The notes under the pieces: model-generated
What the model was told of the DNA's origin: nothing
The model's database searches: none
What the model saw: the letters and a program-made list of their open reading frames with translations, nothing else
Source: Kastovskya adunca ATA6-11-RM4
GTDB lineage: Bacteria; Cyanobacteriota; Cyanobacteriia; Cyanobacteriales; Coleofasciculaceae
Assembly (NCBI GenBank): GCA_019359445.1
Contig: JAHHHJ010000021.1
Location: 35,256-99,255 of the forward strand
Reading direction: 5' to 3'
Length of the DNA: 64,000 nucleotides
In this document: piece after piece, positions 36,941 through 45,438 of the stretch
How the letters are laid out: each line of letters begins with the position of its first letter
Numbering within the stretch: the first letter of the stretch is position 1
Program-made: the position numbers and the translations under genes

Positions 36941-38403
36941 GGTTCTTTCATCCCTTCCCACCGCAGGAAATGCAGCCGTCCTGAGCTATCACCTGCCACA
37001 ATTGTCAGCCCATCCGGTGCAACTGCACAGCAAAGTAACGGACTCTCCCCAGTGAAACTAGCAATCACCTCCCCAGTTTCCAAATTCCACACCTTGAGCG
37101 TGTTGTCATCAGAACCCGAAATCGCCTGCAAGCCATCCGGGGTGACAGCGACAGCATTTACGAAAGAGCTATGACCTTCCAGAGTCAAACCCAACTCCCC
37201 AGTTTCCAGATTCCACACCTTGAGCGTGTTGTCCCATGAACCCGAAATCGCCTGCAAACCATCCGGGGTGACAGCGACGGCACTTACCTCACCGATATGA
37301 CCTTCCAGAGACAAGCGTAACTCCCCAGTTTCCAGATTCCACACCTTGAGCGTGTTGTCCCATGAACCCGAAATTGCCTGTTTGCCATCCGGGGTGACAG
37401 CGACGGCACTTACCTCACTGATATGACCTTCCAGAGACAAGCGCAACTCCCCAGTTTCCAGATTCCACACCTTGAGCGTGTCGTCCCATGAACCCGAAAT
37501 CGCCTGTTTACCATCCGGGGTGACAGCGACGGCAGTTACTGGAAAGCTATGACCTTCCAGAGACAAGCGCAACTCCCCAGTTTCCAGATTCCACACCTTG
37601 AGGCTGCTGTACCCTGAACCCGAAATCGCCTGCAAACCATCCGGGGTGACAGCGACGGCACTTACCTCACTGATATGACCTTCCAGAGACAAGCGCAACT
37701 CCCCGGTTTCCAGATTCCACACCTTGAGCGTCCTGTCCTCTGAACCCGAAATCGCCTGTTTGCCATCCGGGGTGACAGCGACGGCACTTACCCCATAGCT
37801 ATGACCTTCCAGAGTCAAGCGCAACTCCCCGGTTTCCAGATTCCACACCTTGAGCGTCCTGTCATATGAACCCGAAATCGCCTGCAAGCCATCGGGGGGG
37901 ACGGCGACGGCACTTACCCCATAGCTATGACCCACCAAGGTGCGTAGTAGCAATCCACCAGGAGGAGTTAAGCTCGCTGTTAAGGGACGCAACCAAGTAG
38001 TTTTACTCTGCTTTGCCTGTGACAGCAACCCCTGAATCTCTGGCACATCAAAGCCCTGCATTCGCCCCCACAGTTGCCCAACGAGTTGCGTCTTATCCTC
38101 CGCCAAAACATGCGCCGACAGTTGCAGCGCCCCTTGAACCAATTTCAGCGCCTTGACCTTCTCTGGGTTGTACTCTGGGTGAGTTAATAATTCCGAATCA
38201 GAAACCAAATCATAATCTTCAATCAGCGCCTGCACCCCAAACTCAGGATGGTTAAGCTTTGCCGCCAGAAAATCAAAATTAGTTAGGGTTTGGTAGTACT
38301 CTTCTAAATTCCCTGACTTGACTAGGTTATAAGGAAATCCACCCAGATAAGCGCGTTGGTCGGCGGGACTTTTTGCCGCTAATTTATCCGCCAATTCCCC
38401 CAT
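36937..38403 (-). CDS. WD40 repeat protein, separated sensor half of a STAND system
   Basis: 488 residues. The first 155 are helical (EEYYQTLTNFDFLAAKLNHPEFGVQALIEDYDL), the segment that normally connects the NACHT module to WD40 repeats in fused proteins. Residues 156-449 are seven WD40 units of exactly 42 residues, nearly identical (LEGH...VSAVAVTPDG.QAISGS..TLKVWNLETGELRLS), and 450-488 an eroded eighth. Differences cluster at two short sites per repeat. A seven- or eight-bladed propeller is expected. The gene is first of a coupled pair with the NACHT ATPase downstream (4-base overlap). It lacks an ATPase of its own. Confidence 0.9.
   Translation of the reverse strand: MGELADKLAAKSPADQRAYLGGFPYNLVKSGNLEEYYQTLTNFDFLAAKLNHPEFGVQALIEDYDLVSDSELLTHPEYNPEKVKALKLVQGALQLSAHVLAEDKTQLVGQLWGRMQGFDVPEIQGLLSQAKQSKTTWLRPLTASLTPPGGLLLRTLVGHSYGVSAVAVPPDGLQAISGSYDRTLKVWNLETGELRLTLEGHSYGVSAVAVTPDGKQAISGSEDRTLKVWNLETGELRLSLEGHISEVSAVAVTPDGLQAISGSGYSSLKVWNLETGELRLSLEGHSFPVTAVAVTPDGKQAISGSWDDTLKVWNLETGELRLSLEGHISEVSAVAVTPDGKQAISGSWDNTLKVWNLETGELRLSLEGHIGEVSAVAVTPDGLQAISGSWDNTLKVWNLETGELGLTLEGHSSFVNAVAVTPDGLQAISGSDDNTLKVWNLETGEVIASFTGESPLLCCAVAPDGLTIVAGDSSGRLHFLRWEGMKEP
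37057..37938 (-). repeat. Seven tandem 126-bp WD40-coding repeats
   Basis: Seven in-frame units of 126 bp with very high mutual identity, including synonymous sites. The homogeneity points to recent unit duplication or gene conversion. Confidence 0.92.
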
Positions 38404-38495
38404 CTCAGCTCATCTCCCTATCTAAATAGTCCACAATTCGTTGATTAACTTCAGCTGCACCTTTGATCGCTGAGCAAGAGACAGCTATAAGTGGC

Positions 38496-38894
38496 TCATG
38501 CCTCCCAGTAAATTCTCTCATCAATAATGTTGCCATCCGGCATGATAGTATTACAGACCAAAACGTTTTCTAACAACCCAGAATAAAAGTTGACAGCACC
38601 AGTCAAATTGACATTAGTCAAATCTGTTGTGCGCCATTCAACCTCCAACAAATTAGTCCCGTTGAACTTGCAACCAATGAGCTTGACACCTCGCAGCTTG
38701 CTGCACGTCAAATCAGCACCAGTCAAGTTGCATCCACTCAAATCAGCACCAGTCAAATCAGCACCAGTCAAGTTGCATCCACTCAAATCAGCACCAGTCA
38801 AATCAGCATCAGTCAAGTTGCATCCACTCAGATTTACTCCACTGAAATCTCTCTCCCCAGCAGCATACCTTCTGAGCAATTTTTCTCTATCCAT
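38496..38894 (-). CDS. Short pentapeptide-repeat protein
   Basis: 132 residues: a helical lead (MDREKLLRRYAAGERDFSG) and about 18 pentapeptide units. The middle is three copies of a 15-residue block (LSGCNLTGADLTGAD) encoded by exact 45-bp DNA repeats. The ATG at 38894 lies three bases after the stop of the truncated NACHT fragment and the ribosome site (gaggt) is inside that fragment, so translation is likely coupled to it. 92 bases separate it from the WD40 gene downstream. Confidence 0.85.
   Translation of the reverse strand: MDREKLLRRYAAGERDFSGVNLSGCNLTDADLTGADLSGCNLTGADLTGADLSGCNLTGADLTCSKLRGVKLIGCKFNGTNLLEVEWRTTDLTNVNLTGAVNFYSGLLENVLVCNTIMPDGNIIDERIYWEA
38700..38835 (-). repeat. 45-bp tandem repeats inside the pentapeptide gene
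   Basis: Near-exact 45-bp units built from 15-base subunits such as aaatcagcaccagtc and aagttgcatccactc. They encode LSGCNLTGADLTGAD. Confidence 0.8.
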
Positions 38895-38897
38895 AAT

Positions 38898-39228
38898 TCA
38901 ACACCTCAAATATTGCTTGAACGCTTTAAAAACGAACTCACGACCGCAAAAGGTGCGAATTTTTTCTTCAATTAACGATTTAAACTCGTCAGGATAGAGA
39001 AATTTTGTATTAGATAATTCAGATAATTTTGCATCAACTGCTGAAAAACTATCTAGTTTCTTGAACTCCTCTAACATAAACCCCATCAAAATCTTTGGGT
39101 GGATGTGCCGGATCAAGGTTTAATTCTTTTAAGATTCTGATGACAGTTTCATTACGTTGAGCTTGATTGATGACTGGGTTGGTAGCAAAACGAGCAATAC
39201 TCGTAATTGCTTTAATTAGGTCGATCAT
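38898..39228 (-). pseudogene. Remnant of a NACHT STAND gene (effector-associated N-terminus plus start of the ATPase)
   Basis: Two frames that fit together. The first (39228 to 39049, 59 codons) begins MIDLIKAITSIARFATNPV and runs to LDPAHPPKDFDGVY, the N-terminal effector-associated domain I know from fused cyanobacterial NACHT-WD40 proteins, then goes out of frame to a stop. The second (ending 38898) continues in another frame with EEFKKLDSF... YPDEFKSLIEEKIRTFCGREFVFKAFKQYLRC. Its GREFVF stretch aligns with VGREFVFSAINEFL of the intact ATPase at 36940, after which it stops. The P-loop and everything beyond are missing. It is best read as a gene with an internal deletion, a frameshift and a lost core. 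Confidence 0.7.
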
Positions 39229-39330
39229 TTGTCATTACTGTGGGGAGGATAGAGATTGAGAGTTGTCCCCTATCCTAACCGCTGATTCAAAGATCATCAC
39301 TTCACAAAGCCGACCCTGTAGAAAGCCGGA

Positions 39331-39409
39331 GATCCCCCCCAGCCCCCCTTAAAAAAGGGGGGAGCAAAGATCTTAGTCCCCCTTTCTAAGGGGGATTTAG
39401 GGGGATCGG
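39331..39409. repeat. Interspersed palindromic repeat, copy A
   Basis: Two hairpins in tandem: CCCCCCTT aaaa AAGGGGGG (39343-39350/39355-39362) and TCCCCCTT tct AAGGGGGA (39377-39384/39388-39395), joined by agcaaagatcttag. This is a repeat type widespread in cyanobacterial genomes; it may also stop transcription. Confidence 0.8.
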
Positions 39410-39454
39410 ACAACGTTGCTAATCTAATAGATAAAGAGGGGAGCAAATCGCCCC

Positions 39455-39539
39455 GGAGACCCCCCCAGCCAGGGTTAAAAAAGGGGGGAGCAGAGATGAG
39501 ATCTTAGTCCCCCTTTTGAAGGGGGATGCAAGGGGTATC
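39455..39539. repeat. Interspersed palindromic repeat, copy B
   Basis: Same order as copy A about 50 bases on: gaccccccc... ttaaaaaagggggg, agcagagatgagatcttag, then cccccttttgaaggggg. It differs from A by small insertions, so the two are diverged copies in direct orientation. Confidence 0.8.
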
Positions 39540-39585
39540 AGCGATCGCCACCACATTAAAATACAACACTCAGTACTGCTAAAAG

Positions 39586-40695
39586 TTACTCAGTAATCCA
39601 ATCGGCGTGAATTTTCAGTCCGCGACTTTCCATCGCTTGCTCAAACAAATCTGTTGGTAAAGCTTGTTCAACAGGATAAACACCGGGTTTTTGCAGTTTT
39701 CCACTCAGGATCAGTTCCGCAATGCTACCTGTCCCCGCACCTGCGGCGATCGCCGTATTATCATGCACCAAAGTTGAGCAATACTGAGCAGGTTCCCCGC
39801 CCTTATTCCCCGTCACTTCCGAGCGAATCGCTACCCCAATCCCGCTAAAGCGATCGGTAACATCCGTCATCTTGTGACTCACCTGAGACAAAAACTCCAT
39901 TCCGCGAGGGTTTTTAATCCAAGACGGCGGAAAAATGTGCGCCGCAATCCAAGTGAGATGGTTGTAAAAATCCGGTACTGAGCCAAATTTAGTCACAACC
40001 GTTTTCACCGGAAACGAATCAACCAGAGTAAACGCTTCTGGCATATCAAACCAGTACACCCCCGCATTGTCATAGGGAGGCGGAAACTTCACCGTTTCGC
40101 GCTGGCTATAGGGCTTCACCTTTTGCCATTGATTATCCAGCCAAGCATCAAACGGCTGCTGCAAGCCCAAAAACGTTGTCCGCATTACCGTAATCCCAGC
40201 CCCACCGGAACCGGACACGACATAACTGAGATGAATTTTGTCTACCTCATCTAGCTGCTCAACGTCGTGACGCACCATACTATTAGAGACGCCCGGAAAA
40301 ATCCCTGTATTGATAATCGCCGTCACCCCCGCCGCCTCCGCCGCCTGGTGGTGAGACAGAGCTATCCGCGTAAAGCTACGATTATCGCTAACATCCAGGT
40401 AATCAACACCCTGTTCAATGCAAGCCTTCAAGACACTACCATCCCGGTAGACAAAAGGGCCAGCGCAATGAATCACTAAATTAGCAGCCGCGATCGCTTT
40501 CTTTAGCTTCTCCCCTTGGGCCAGATCCAGAGCTAGAAATTGAATTTTCGGCTCCGCCTCCTGTCTTTCTACTACACCGGGTGTCGTTGGACGACCTGTG
40601 ACTGTAATCTTTGCCTGCGTGTGGGTAACTAAGTCTTGAGCCACCTGGCTGCCAATTCGTCCTCGTCCACCCAGAATTAAAACCTGGTCTGTCAT
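39586..40695 (-). CDS. Saccharopine dehydrogenase-like oxidoreductase
   Basis: A 369-residue protein with an N-terminal Rossmann fold (VLILGGRGRIGSQVAQDLVTH, glycine motif near residues 7-14), NLVIHCAGPFVYRDGSVLKACIEQGVDYLDVSD typical of the saccharopine dehydrogenase NADP-binding domain, and a C-terminal catalytic-like region. Members in cyanobacteria and plants act on diverse or unknown substrates; lysine metabolism is not implied. It is 270 bases downstream of crtO on the same strand, with no shared pathway evident. Confidence 0.85.
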   Translation of the reverse strand: MTDQVLILGGRGRIGSQVAQDLVTHTQAKITVTGRPTTPGVVERQEAEPKIQFLALDLAQGEKLKKAIAAANLVIHCAGPFVYRDGSVLKACIEQGVDYLDVSDNRSFTRIALSHHQAAEAAGVTAIINTGIFPGVSNSMVRHDVEQLDEVDKIHLSYVVSGSGGAGITVMRTTFLGLQQPFDAWLDNQWQKVKPYSQRETVKFPPPYDNAGVYWFDMPEAFTLVDSFPVKTVVTKFGSVPDFYNHLTWIAAHIFPPSWIKNPRGMEFLSQVSHKMTDVTDRFSGIGVAIRSEVTGNKGGEPAQYCSTLVHDNTAIAAGAGTGSIAELILSGKLQKPGVYPVEQALPTDLFEQAMESRGLKIHADWITE

Positions 40696-40965
40696 CGCTC
40701 CTGCATCGGTAACGTCGTCCTATCTAGTCTGTAGTTAGCCTGAAAATCATTAGCGGCTAGACTAACGACCTCAGACAACTAACAGACCTAATACTAATCA
40801 TTGCATCACTTTAAGTGACCTAGTTCATCGGTATCGAGGATGACATCCTTTCTATAAAAAGGTGGATTTTTCCGCGATCGCTTGTCGGATCTTCCCAGAG
40901 AAGAGAGTTAATTCTAAGGATTCCGAACCTCTATTAAGAACCTAGAGACGTTGCTTATAACATCT

Positions 40966-42648
40966 CTACGTATTCTTAAATACTGACATCAGAGAATCAC
41001 CTGCATCCTTAAACCTCTGGCTAAACGGTTGCTGGGAACTCAATAAGACGCGGGCGCAGTTGCGTCCTGGCATTCCAGAGATAGAACCGCCGGGATGGGT
41101 TCCCGCCCCAGTCAGGTACAAGTTCTTAATCGGCGTCTTATAGTTGGCAATTTCCGGTAAGGGGCGGAAAAAGATCATCTGGTCGAGGGTCATATCGATG
41201 TGATAGTAGTTCCCCTTATAAGCCCCTAGGCGTTCTCCCAACTCCGCCGGACTCTCCACCCGACGAGCAATAACCGACTTTTTGACATTGGGGGCATACT
41301 CTGTCAACTTATCAATTACCCGGTCAGCGACTTTGTTTTTCAGCTCATCTGTCCAGCCTGTGCCATTTAGCCCTGTACCTTCTGCCCCAGCAATGTTGTA
41401 GGGTGCAAAGAACTCAATCCACATGGTGTGCTTCCCGTCAGGAGCCATAGAGGGGTCGAGCATCGTTGGCACATCCACGTACATCGAAGGGTCTTCATCC
41501 GCGATTTCTCCCATCTGAGCCAAGGCGTGAGACTTCTCAACTTGACGCACCGAGTCAGCAATCAGCACTGAACCAATTAGATACTCATCCTTGTGGTCGT
41601 AGGCTTCAAAGCGAGGTGCTTCTGACAAAGCGCAGTCAATCTTGAGGATTGTTTCGTTGTTGTTGACAATCCGACGATCTAGCCGCTCCCGCAGGTTCGG
41701 ATTAGCCGTATCCAAATCCGTCGGCTCGACCATTCGCAAAAACAAGCGCTTGGCGTCGATATTGGAGATCACCGCTTTATTAGCGCGGTATTCCTTACCT
41801 CCCGCCACACGAACGCCCACTGCACGACCATCATCTATCAAGACTTTTTCTACCTGTTGGTCACACAGAACCTCGCCACCTTTACTTTTAACGAGCTTGA
41901 GCAAGGATTGAACTAGTGCGCCTGTACCACCACGGGGTCTTGCCATACCAGGGTTGTGGCGCATCGACATCATCATGGCTCCAATTGCCAGAGTTTTCTG
42001 GGAAGGTGGCGCGCCCATTTCGGCCGCTAGTCGTGCTAGGGGAGCTTTGACAAACTCAGAATCAAACCACTCGTTGAGGATATCCTCTGGGCTTGTAATC
42101 ATAGTGCGGATAAAGTCTAGAGTTTTATCAACGCCACCGAGTAGTGAAAAGAGGTCTTGCAGATTTTTCAGCCCGTAGTTTCCAGCAACGTCAAGCAGGG
42201 ACTTGGGCGGCGCGTTGAATATGGGAGTAATTGCTTTGGTGACGCGCTGCCAGTAATTCGTAAATTCAGCGTATTTTTCGGCATCTCTAGGACTGTAGCG
42301 AGCAATCTCGGCACAAGTCTTCTCGATCGAGCGGTGTCCTAAAAAGTACTTTCCGTCCGGATGGGGACAAAAGGCGACTGGATCGCAGAATAAGTATTCC
42401 AACCCATACTTCGTCAGTTCTAGTTCTTCAACAACAGGGCCAAGATGAATGAACTCGTGGTCAATCGCACAAAGATTGAACTTAAAGCCTGGTGCTTCTT
42501 CCGGGAGGCATTCCTCCGTAGTTGCTGCGCCGCCAGGAACTGAGCGTTTTTCTAAAAGCAGGACGCTATATCCGGCTTTGAGTAGATAGGAGGCACAGAC
42601 CAATCCATTGTGACCTGCGCCAATGATGACGGCGTCGTATGCTTGCAT
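40966..42648 (-). CDS. crtO: Beta-carotene ketolase CrtO
   Basis: Adds keto groups to beta-carotene to give echinenone, and in some strains canthaxanthin; membrane-associated flavoenzyme. 560 residues with the FAD-binding start DAVIIGAGHNGLVCASYLLKAGYSVLLLEKR, the substrate-side blocks NLCAIDHEFIHLGPVVEEL and EWFDSEFVKAPLARLAAEMGAPPSQK, and the C-terminal FAD block NLYLTGAGTHPGGSISGMPGRNCARVLL. As I remember the Synechocystis CrtO (Slr0088) sequence, the agreement is close throughout. Keto-carotenoids serve photoprotection, including as the orange carotenoid protein ligand. No carotenoid genes adjoin it. Confidence 0.93.
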   Translation of the reverse strand: MQAYDAVIIGAGHNGLVCASYLLKAGYSVLLLEKRSVPGGAATTEECLPEEAPGFKFNLCAIDHEFIHLGPVVEELELTKYGLEYLFCDPVAFCPHPDGKYFLGHRSIEKTCAEIARYSPRDAEKYAEFTNYWQRVTKAITPIFNAPPKSLLDVAGNYGLKNLQDLFSLLGGVDKTLDFIRTMITSPEDILNEWFDSEFVKAPLARLAAEMGAPPSQKTLAIGAMMMSMRHNPGMARPRGGTGALVQSLLKLVKSKGGEVLCDQQVEKVLIDDGRAVGVRVAGGKEYRANKAVISNIDAKRLFLRMVEPTDLDTANPNLRERLDRRIVNNNETILKIDCALSEAPRFEAYDHKDEYLIGSVLIADSVRQVEKSHALAQMGEIADEDPSMYVDVPTMLDPSMAPDGKHTMWIEFFAPYNIAGAEGTGLNGTGWTDELKNKVADRVIDKLTEYAPNVKKSVIARRVESPAELGERLGAYKGNYYHIDMTLDQMIFFRPLPEIANYKTPIKNLYLTGAGTHPGGSISGMPGRNCARVLLSSQQPFSQRFKDAGDSLMSVFKNT

Positions 42649-42958
42649 GAATAATTAATTAAAAATTTGAAGACGGCTAACTCTACGATCTTAAATAAAT
42701 TAGGTCAGCAAGCTGGTCTATCAAGGGAAATAAATACTCTATTCTTGGAAAATGACATCACAGCTATTGCAAAAAGTAATGACTGGTCAGGAGGCGATCG
42801 CTCATCGGCGGCGTAGAAGCTTCGCCTTTTGGCTCTGTTTGCCTACATTCGCCGTTCCTGGTTCTATCTGGAAGGGCTGAGTCTAGCCCAAAGCAGGCGT
42901 CACGGCTATACTGACTAAGTCCGGGTAGTAATTAAACTTGTGTTTCCCTAGGATATAT
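42649..42958. other. Intergenic region between divergent genes
   Basis: 310 bases between crtO (minus) and the STAS gene (plus); promoters for both should be here. No gene or structured RNA was seen. Confidence 0.45.
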
Positions 42959-43288
42959 ATGAGCCCTGTTGTAAAAATTGTTGAACCTTCTGGCATTTTA
43001 GATGGCACGAAAGCAGGCCCATTTCGCCAAGAAATTAGTGATTTAATTGACGCAAATGCCGACATCATATTAATAGATTTCCAAAAAATCACCTTTATGG
43101 ATAGTTCGGGTTTAGGAGCGTTAGTTTTAACTCTAAAAACAGTGCGAGCGGCGGGTGGCAAACTCTTTATCTGTTCAGTAAATGACCAAATAAAAATGTT
43201 ATTTGAACTGACCAGTATGGATCGGGTTTTTGAAATTTTCTCCAACCGAGAGGAGTTTAATAATGCGATAGCTTCTATCAATAATTAG
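42959..43288 (+). CDS. STAS-domain anti-sigma factor antagonist (SpoIIAA/RsbV-like)
   Basis: A 109-residue single STAS domain: VVKIVEPSGILDGTKAGPFRQEI, then IILIDFQKITFMDSSGLGALVLTLKTVRAAGGKL. The DSSG at 48-51 contains the serine that is phosphorylated by the partner kinase and freed by a PP2C phosphatase. The start at ATG 42959 gives the normal domain; the frame opens seven codons earlier. It converges with the phosphatase gene and lies 1.5 kb from the kinase gene. Confidence 0.92.
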   Translation: MSPVVKIVEPSGILDGTKAGPFRQEISDLIDANADIILIDFQKITFMDSSGLGALVLTLKTVRAAGGKLFICSVNDQIKMLFELTSMDRVFEIFSNREEFNNAIASINN

Positions 43289-43386
43289 AGCTAAGACTTC
43301 ATTTATAAAAAAAATGTCTTCTGCCTCCCCTGTTGTTACAAGTTACGAGGTTTGAACGTAACTCGGTATCAATAGGGGTACAGAGA

Positions 43387-44526
43387 CTAGTCAAAGTTAA
43401 TTTCCATCAAAGAGACATCATCATCAAAATAATCTTTCGGGTTCAACGCCTCTACAGAGTTAAGTATCTCGTCGAGATTGGCAACGCTGCTATGGCGGCA
43501 GTCTCTTAGCTGCTCAATAAAGGGGTCGATTCCCCAAATCGTGTCGTCAGGTTGATTAATTTCATAAATCCCATCACTGAAGATATAGAGGGTACTCCCT
43601 GCCTCTATGTCACAGCACTCGTCAACATAGTCCGTGTCAGGAAACATCGCCACAGGCAAGCCAGGAGATTTCAGAGGCGTTACCGTTGGTGTTGTGCCTA
43701 ATTTTCCAGAAAGCAAGACGGCTGGTGGATGACCAGCACTGGAATAGGTGAGCTGGCGAGTCGTGCGGTTGTAGACGCCGTACCAAATCGTGAAGTATTT
43801 ATCATTGCGCTGGGTCATTTGAAATGTTTCATTTAACCGACAAAGCACATCACTAGGTTGATAGTAGTTAATTTTTGGCAGAGCACGCGATCGCAATAAA
43901 TTTAAGACCGATAGCGTCGGTAGAGCCGCCCGCAAACCATGCCCAGAGGCATCAAGCAGATAAAACGCCAAATGCTCCTCATCTAGCCAGTAGTAATCAA
44001 AACCATCCCCGCCTAACTGCCGTGAGGGAATAAATCGAGTATCAATCGTCACTGGCGGCTCCGTCATTTGATCCGGCAAAATCGAACGGACATACTCTGC
44101 CGCCTCTGCTAGCTCCGTCTCTAGTAACTGTTTTTGCTGCTGTAAGTCACGACTAACCTGGTGTAACCGCAAACCCGCCCTAACTCGTGCCTTCAATTCC
44201 GGCATTTCAATCGGCTTGCACAAAAAGTCATCCGCCCCTGCATCCAAGCCCTTTACCCGATCTTCTACCGAGCCTAAAGAAGTCAGCAAAATAAAAATAG
44301 TGGTAGACAGTTCTGGTGTCGCCTTGACTTGGGCACAAACCTCCAACCCACTCAGGCGGGGCATGATCCAGTCACAAATCACCAACCCCGGACGTAACTC
44401 TTGGGCTAGTGCCAAACCCTCCTCGCCATTACTAGCAACCGCGACCTCATAACCTTGATTGTGGAGCGTTCTTTTCAACAAAATTTGAATAGCAGGGTCA
44501 TCGTCAATGATCAAAATTTGATTCAT
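43387..44526 (-). CDS. Response regulator receiver - PP2C phosphatase (RsbU/SpoIIE type)
   Basis: A 379-residue protein. The receiver domain (1-120) has the acidic pair at Asp8-Asp9, phospho-acceptor Asp52 in VICDWIMP and FLCKP at the end. A short coiled coil (about 125-145) leads to a PP2C/SpoIIE phosphatase (about 150-379) with SRQLGGDGFDYYWLDEEHLAFYLLDASGHGLRAALPTL, SSAGHPPAVLL and YIFSDGIYEI, the metal-binding aspartates being present. It should dephosphorylate the STAS protein in response to an upstream histidine kinase. Confidence 0.93.
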   Translation of the reverse strand: MNQILIIDDDPAIQILLKRTLHNQGYEVAVASNGEEGLALAQELRPGLVICDWIMPRLSGLEVCAQVKATPELSTTIFILLTSLGSVEDRVKGLDAGADDFLCKPIEMPELKARVRAGLRLHQVSRDLQQQKQLLETELAEAAEYVRSILPDQMTEPPVTIDTRFIPSRQLGGDGFDYYWLDEEHLAFYLLDASGHGLRAALPTLSVLNLLRSRALPKINYYQPSDVLCRLNETFQMTQRNDKYFTIWYGVYNRTTRQLTYSSAGHPPAVLLSGKLGTTPTVTPLKSPGLPVAMFPDTDYVDECCDIEAGSTLYIFSDGIYEINQPDDTIWGIDPFIEQLRDCRHSSVANLDEILNSVEALNPKDYFDDDVSLMEINFD

Positions 44527-44792
44527 GGCAGCTTAGAATTACAAGTCGCTTGAGATTTGGGGCGTATACTTCTCCTCAGACCAACAACACCCTACACTCA
44601 AACTGAGTGTAGTCTAATTAAAAACTGATAGGCATTGAGTACTACTCCTCAATCCCCTATCCTACGCCTGGAATCGGCTTCGGGATGGTTCACATGGAGA
44701 AGAGGTTAGACATCGGTGCTAGAAGAATAAAATCTATTGCTATTGCTGCGTTATTTTCCCGGCTCGTATCTCCAGCCCTCATCTAAGGTTTT

Positions 44793-45245
44793 GTGCAATT
44801 GAACGTCCTCAAAAAATCTCTTCTACAAGTTTCTACTGACCTAACAATGTTAGACCCGGTTTTATCCTGGTTTAATGGACTAAATCAGCCCTTTATTCCC
44901 AAAAAAGTATGGCTTCAGTGCCAACTTGCCCTGGCAGAAGGGCTAACTAATGCCATTCGTCATGCCCATAAAGGTTTACCAACAGAAGCGCCGATTGATA
45001 TTGAGGTGACTGTGTTTCCCACATCCTTAGAGATGCGAATTTGGGATCAAGGCCCCCCCTTTGATCTGGAACAGCGACTGCCAGATATGCAGCAAAAGGC
45101 TGACGAACAGGCAATTGGCGGTAGAGGAATTGCCATTCTACAAAAAATTGCCGACCAACTCAGTTACACCCGCACTGAAGACAACCGGAATTGTCTATTG
45201 GTGGTGAAGTCCTTTGAGAGAGAAGAGGAGGGGAATAAAGTATGA
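44793..45245 (+). CDS. Anti-sigma regulatory factor, HATPase Ser/Thr kinase (RsbW-like)
   Basis: A 150-residue GHKL kinase: N-box QLALAEGLTNAIRHAHKGLP, G1-like WDQGPPFD, and GGRGIAILQKIAD. It lacks a histidine-phosphorylation domain, as in RsbW/SpoIIAB. It should phosphorylate the STAS antagonist and bind a sigma factor or another target. It starts at GTG 44793, divergent from the phosphatase gene. The stop is followed at once by STRR repeats. No sigma factor gene is in the window, so the output may be something else. Confidence 0.9.
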   Translation: MQLNVLKKSLLQVSTDLTMLDPVLSWFNGLNQPFIPKKVWLQCQLALAEGLTNAIRHAHKGLPTEAPIDIEVTVFPTSLEMRIWDQGPPFDLEQRLPDMQQKADEQAIGGRGIAILQKIADQLSYTRTEDNRNCLLVVKSFEREEEGNKV

Positions 45246-45438
45246 AGTATGAAGGGTGAAGTATGAAATAGGCGATTGGAGTAATGGCTAATCGTCGTCA
45301 ATTATTCTCTCCCCTGCTCCTCATCTCCCCTGCACCCCTGCTCCCCTGCTCCCCTGCTCCTCATCTCCCCCGCTCCTCATCTCCCCTGCACCCTTACTCC
45401 CCTACTCAGGACTCAGGACTCAGCACTCAGGACTCAGG
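45235..45438. repeat. Composite short tandem repeat region, inverted relative to 16961-17142
   Basis: Blocks in order: gaagtatgaaggg units (45235-45268), a 40-base spacer, ctcccctgctcc and ctcctcat units (45308-45404), then actcagg heptamers (45405-45438). The first two blocks are the reverse complement of the two blocks at 16961-17142 in matching order. The last block runs into the 3' end of the P450 gene. Confidence 0.85.

Larger units (their letters stand above)
39229..39585. other. Intergenic region filled by two copies of a palindromic repeat
   Basis: 357 bases between the NACHT remnant and the saccharopine-dehydrogenase-like gene, without a gene. The two repeat copies listed separately occupy about half of it. 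Confidence 0.6.
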
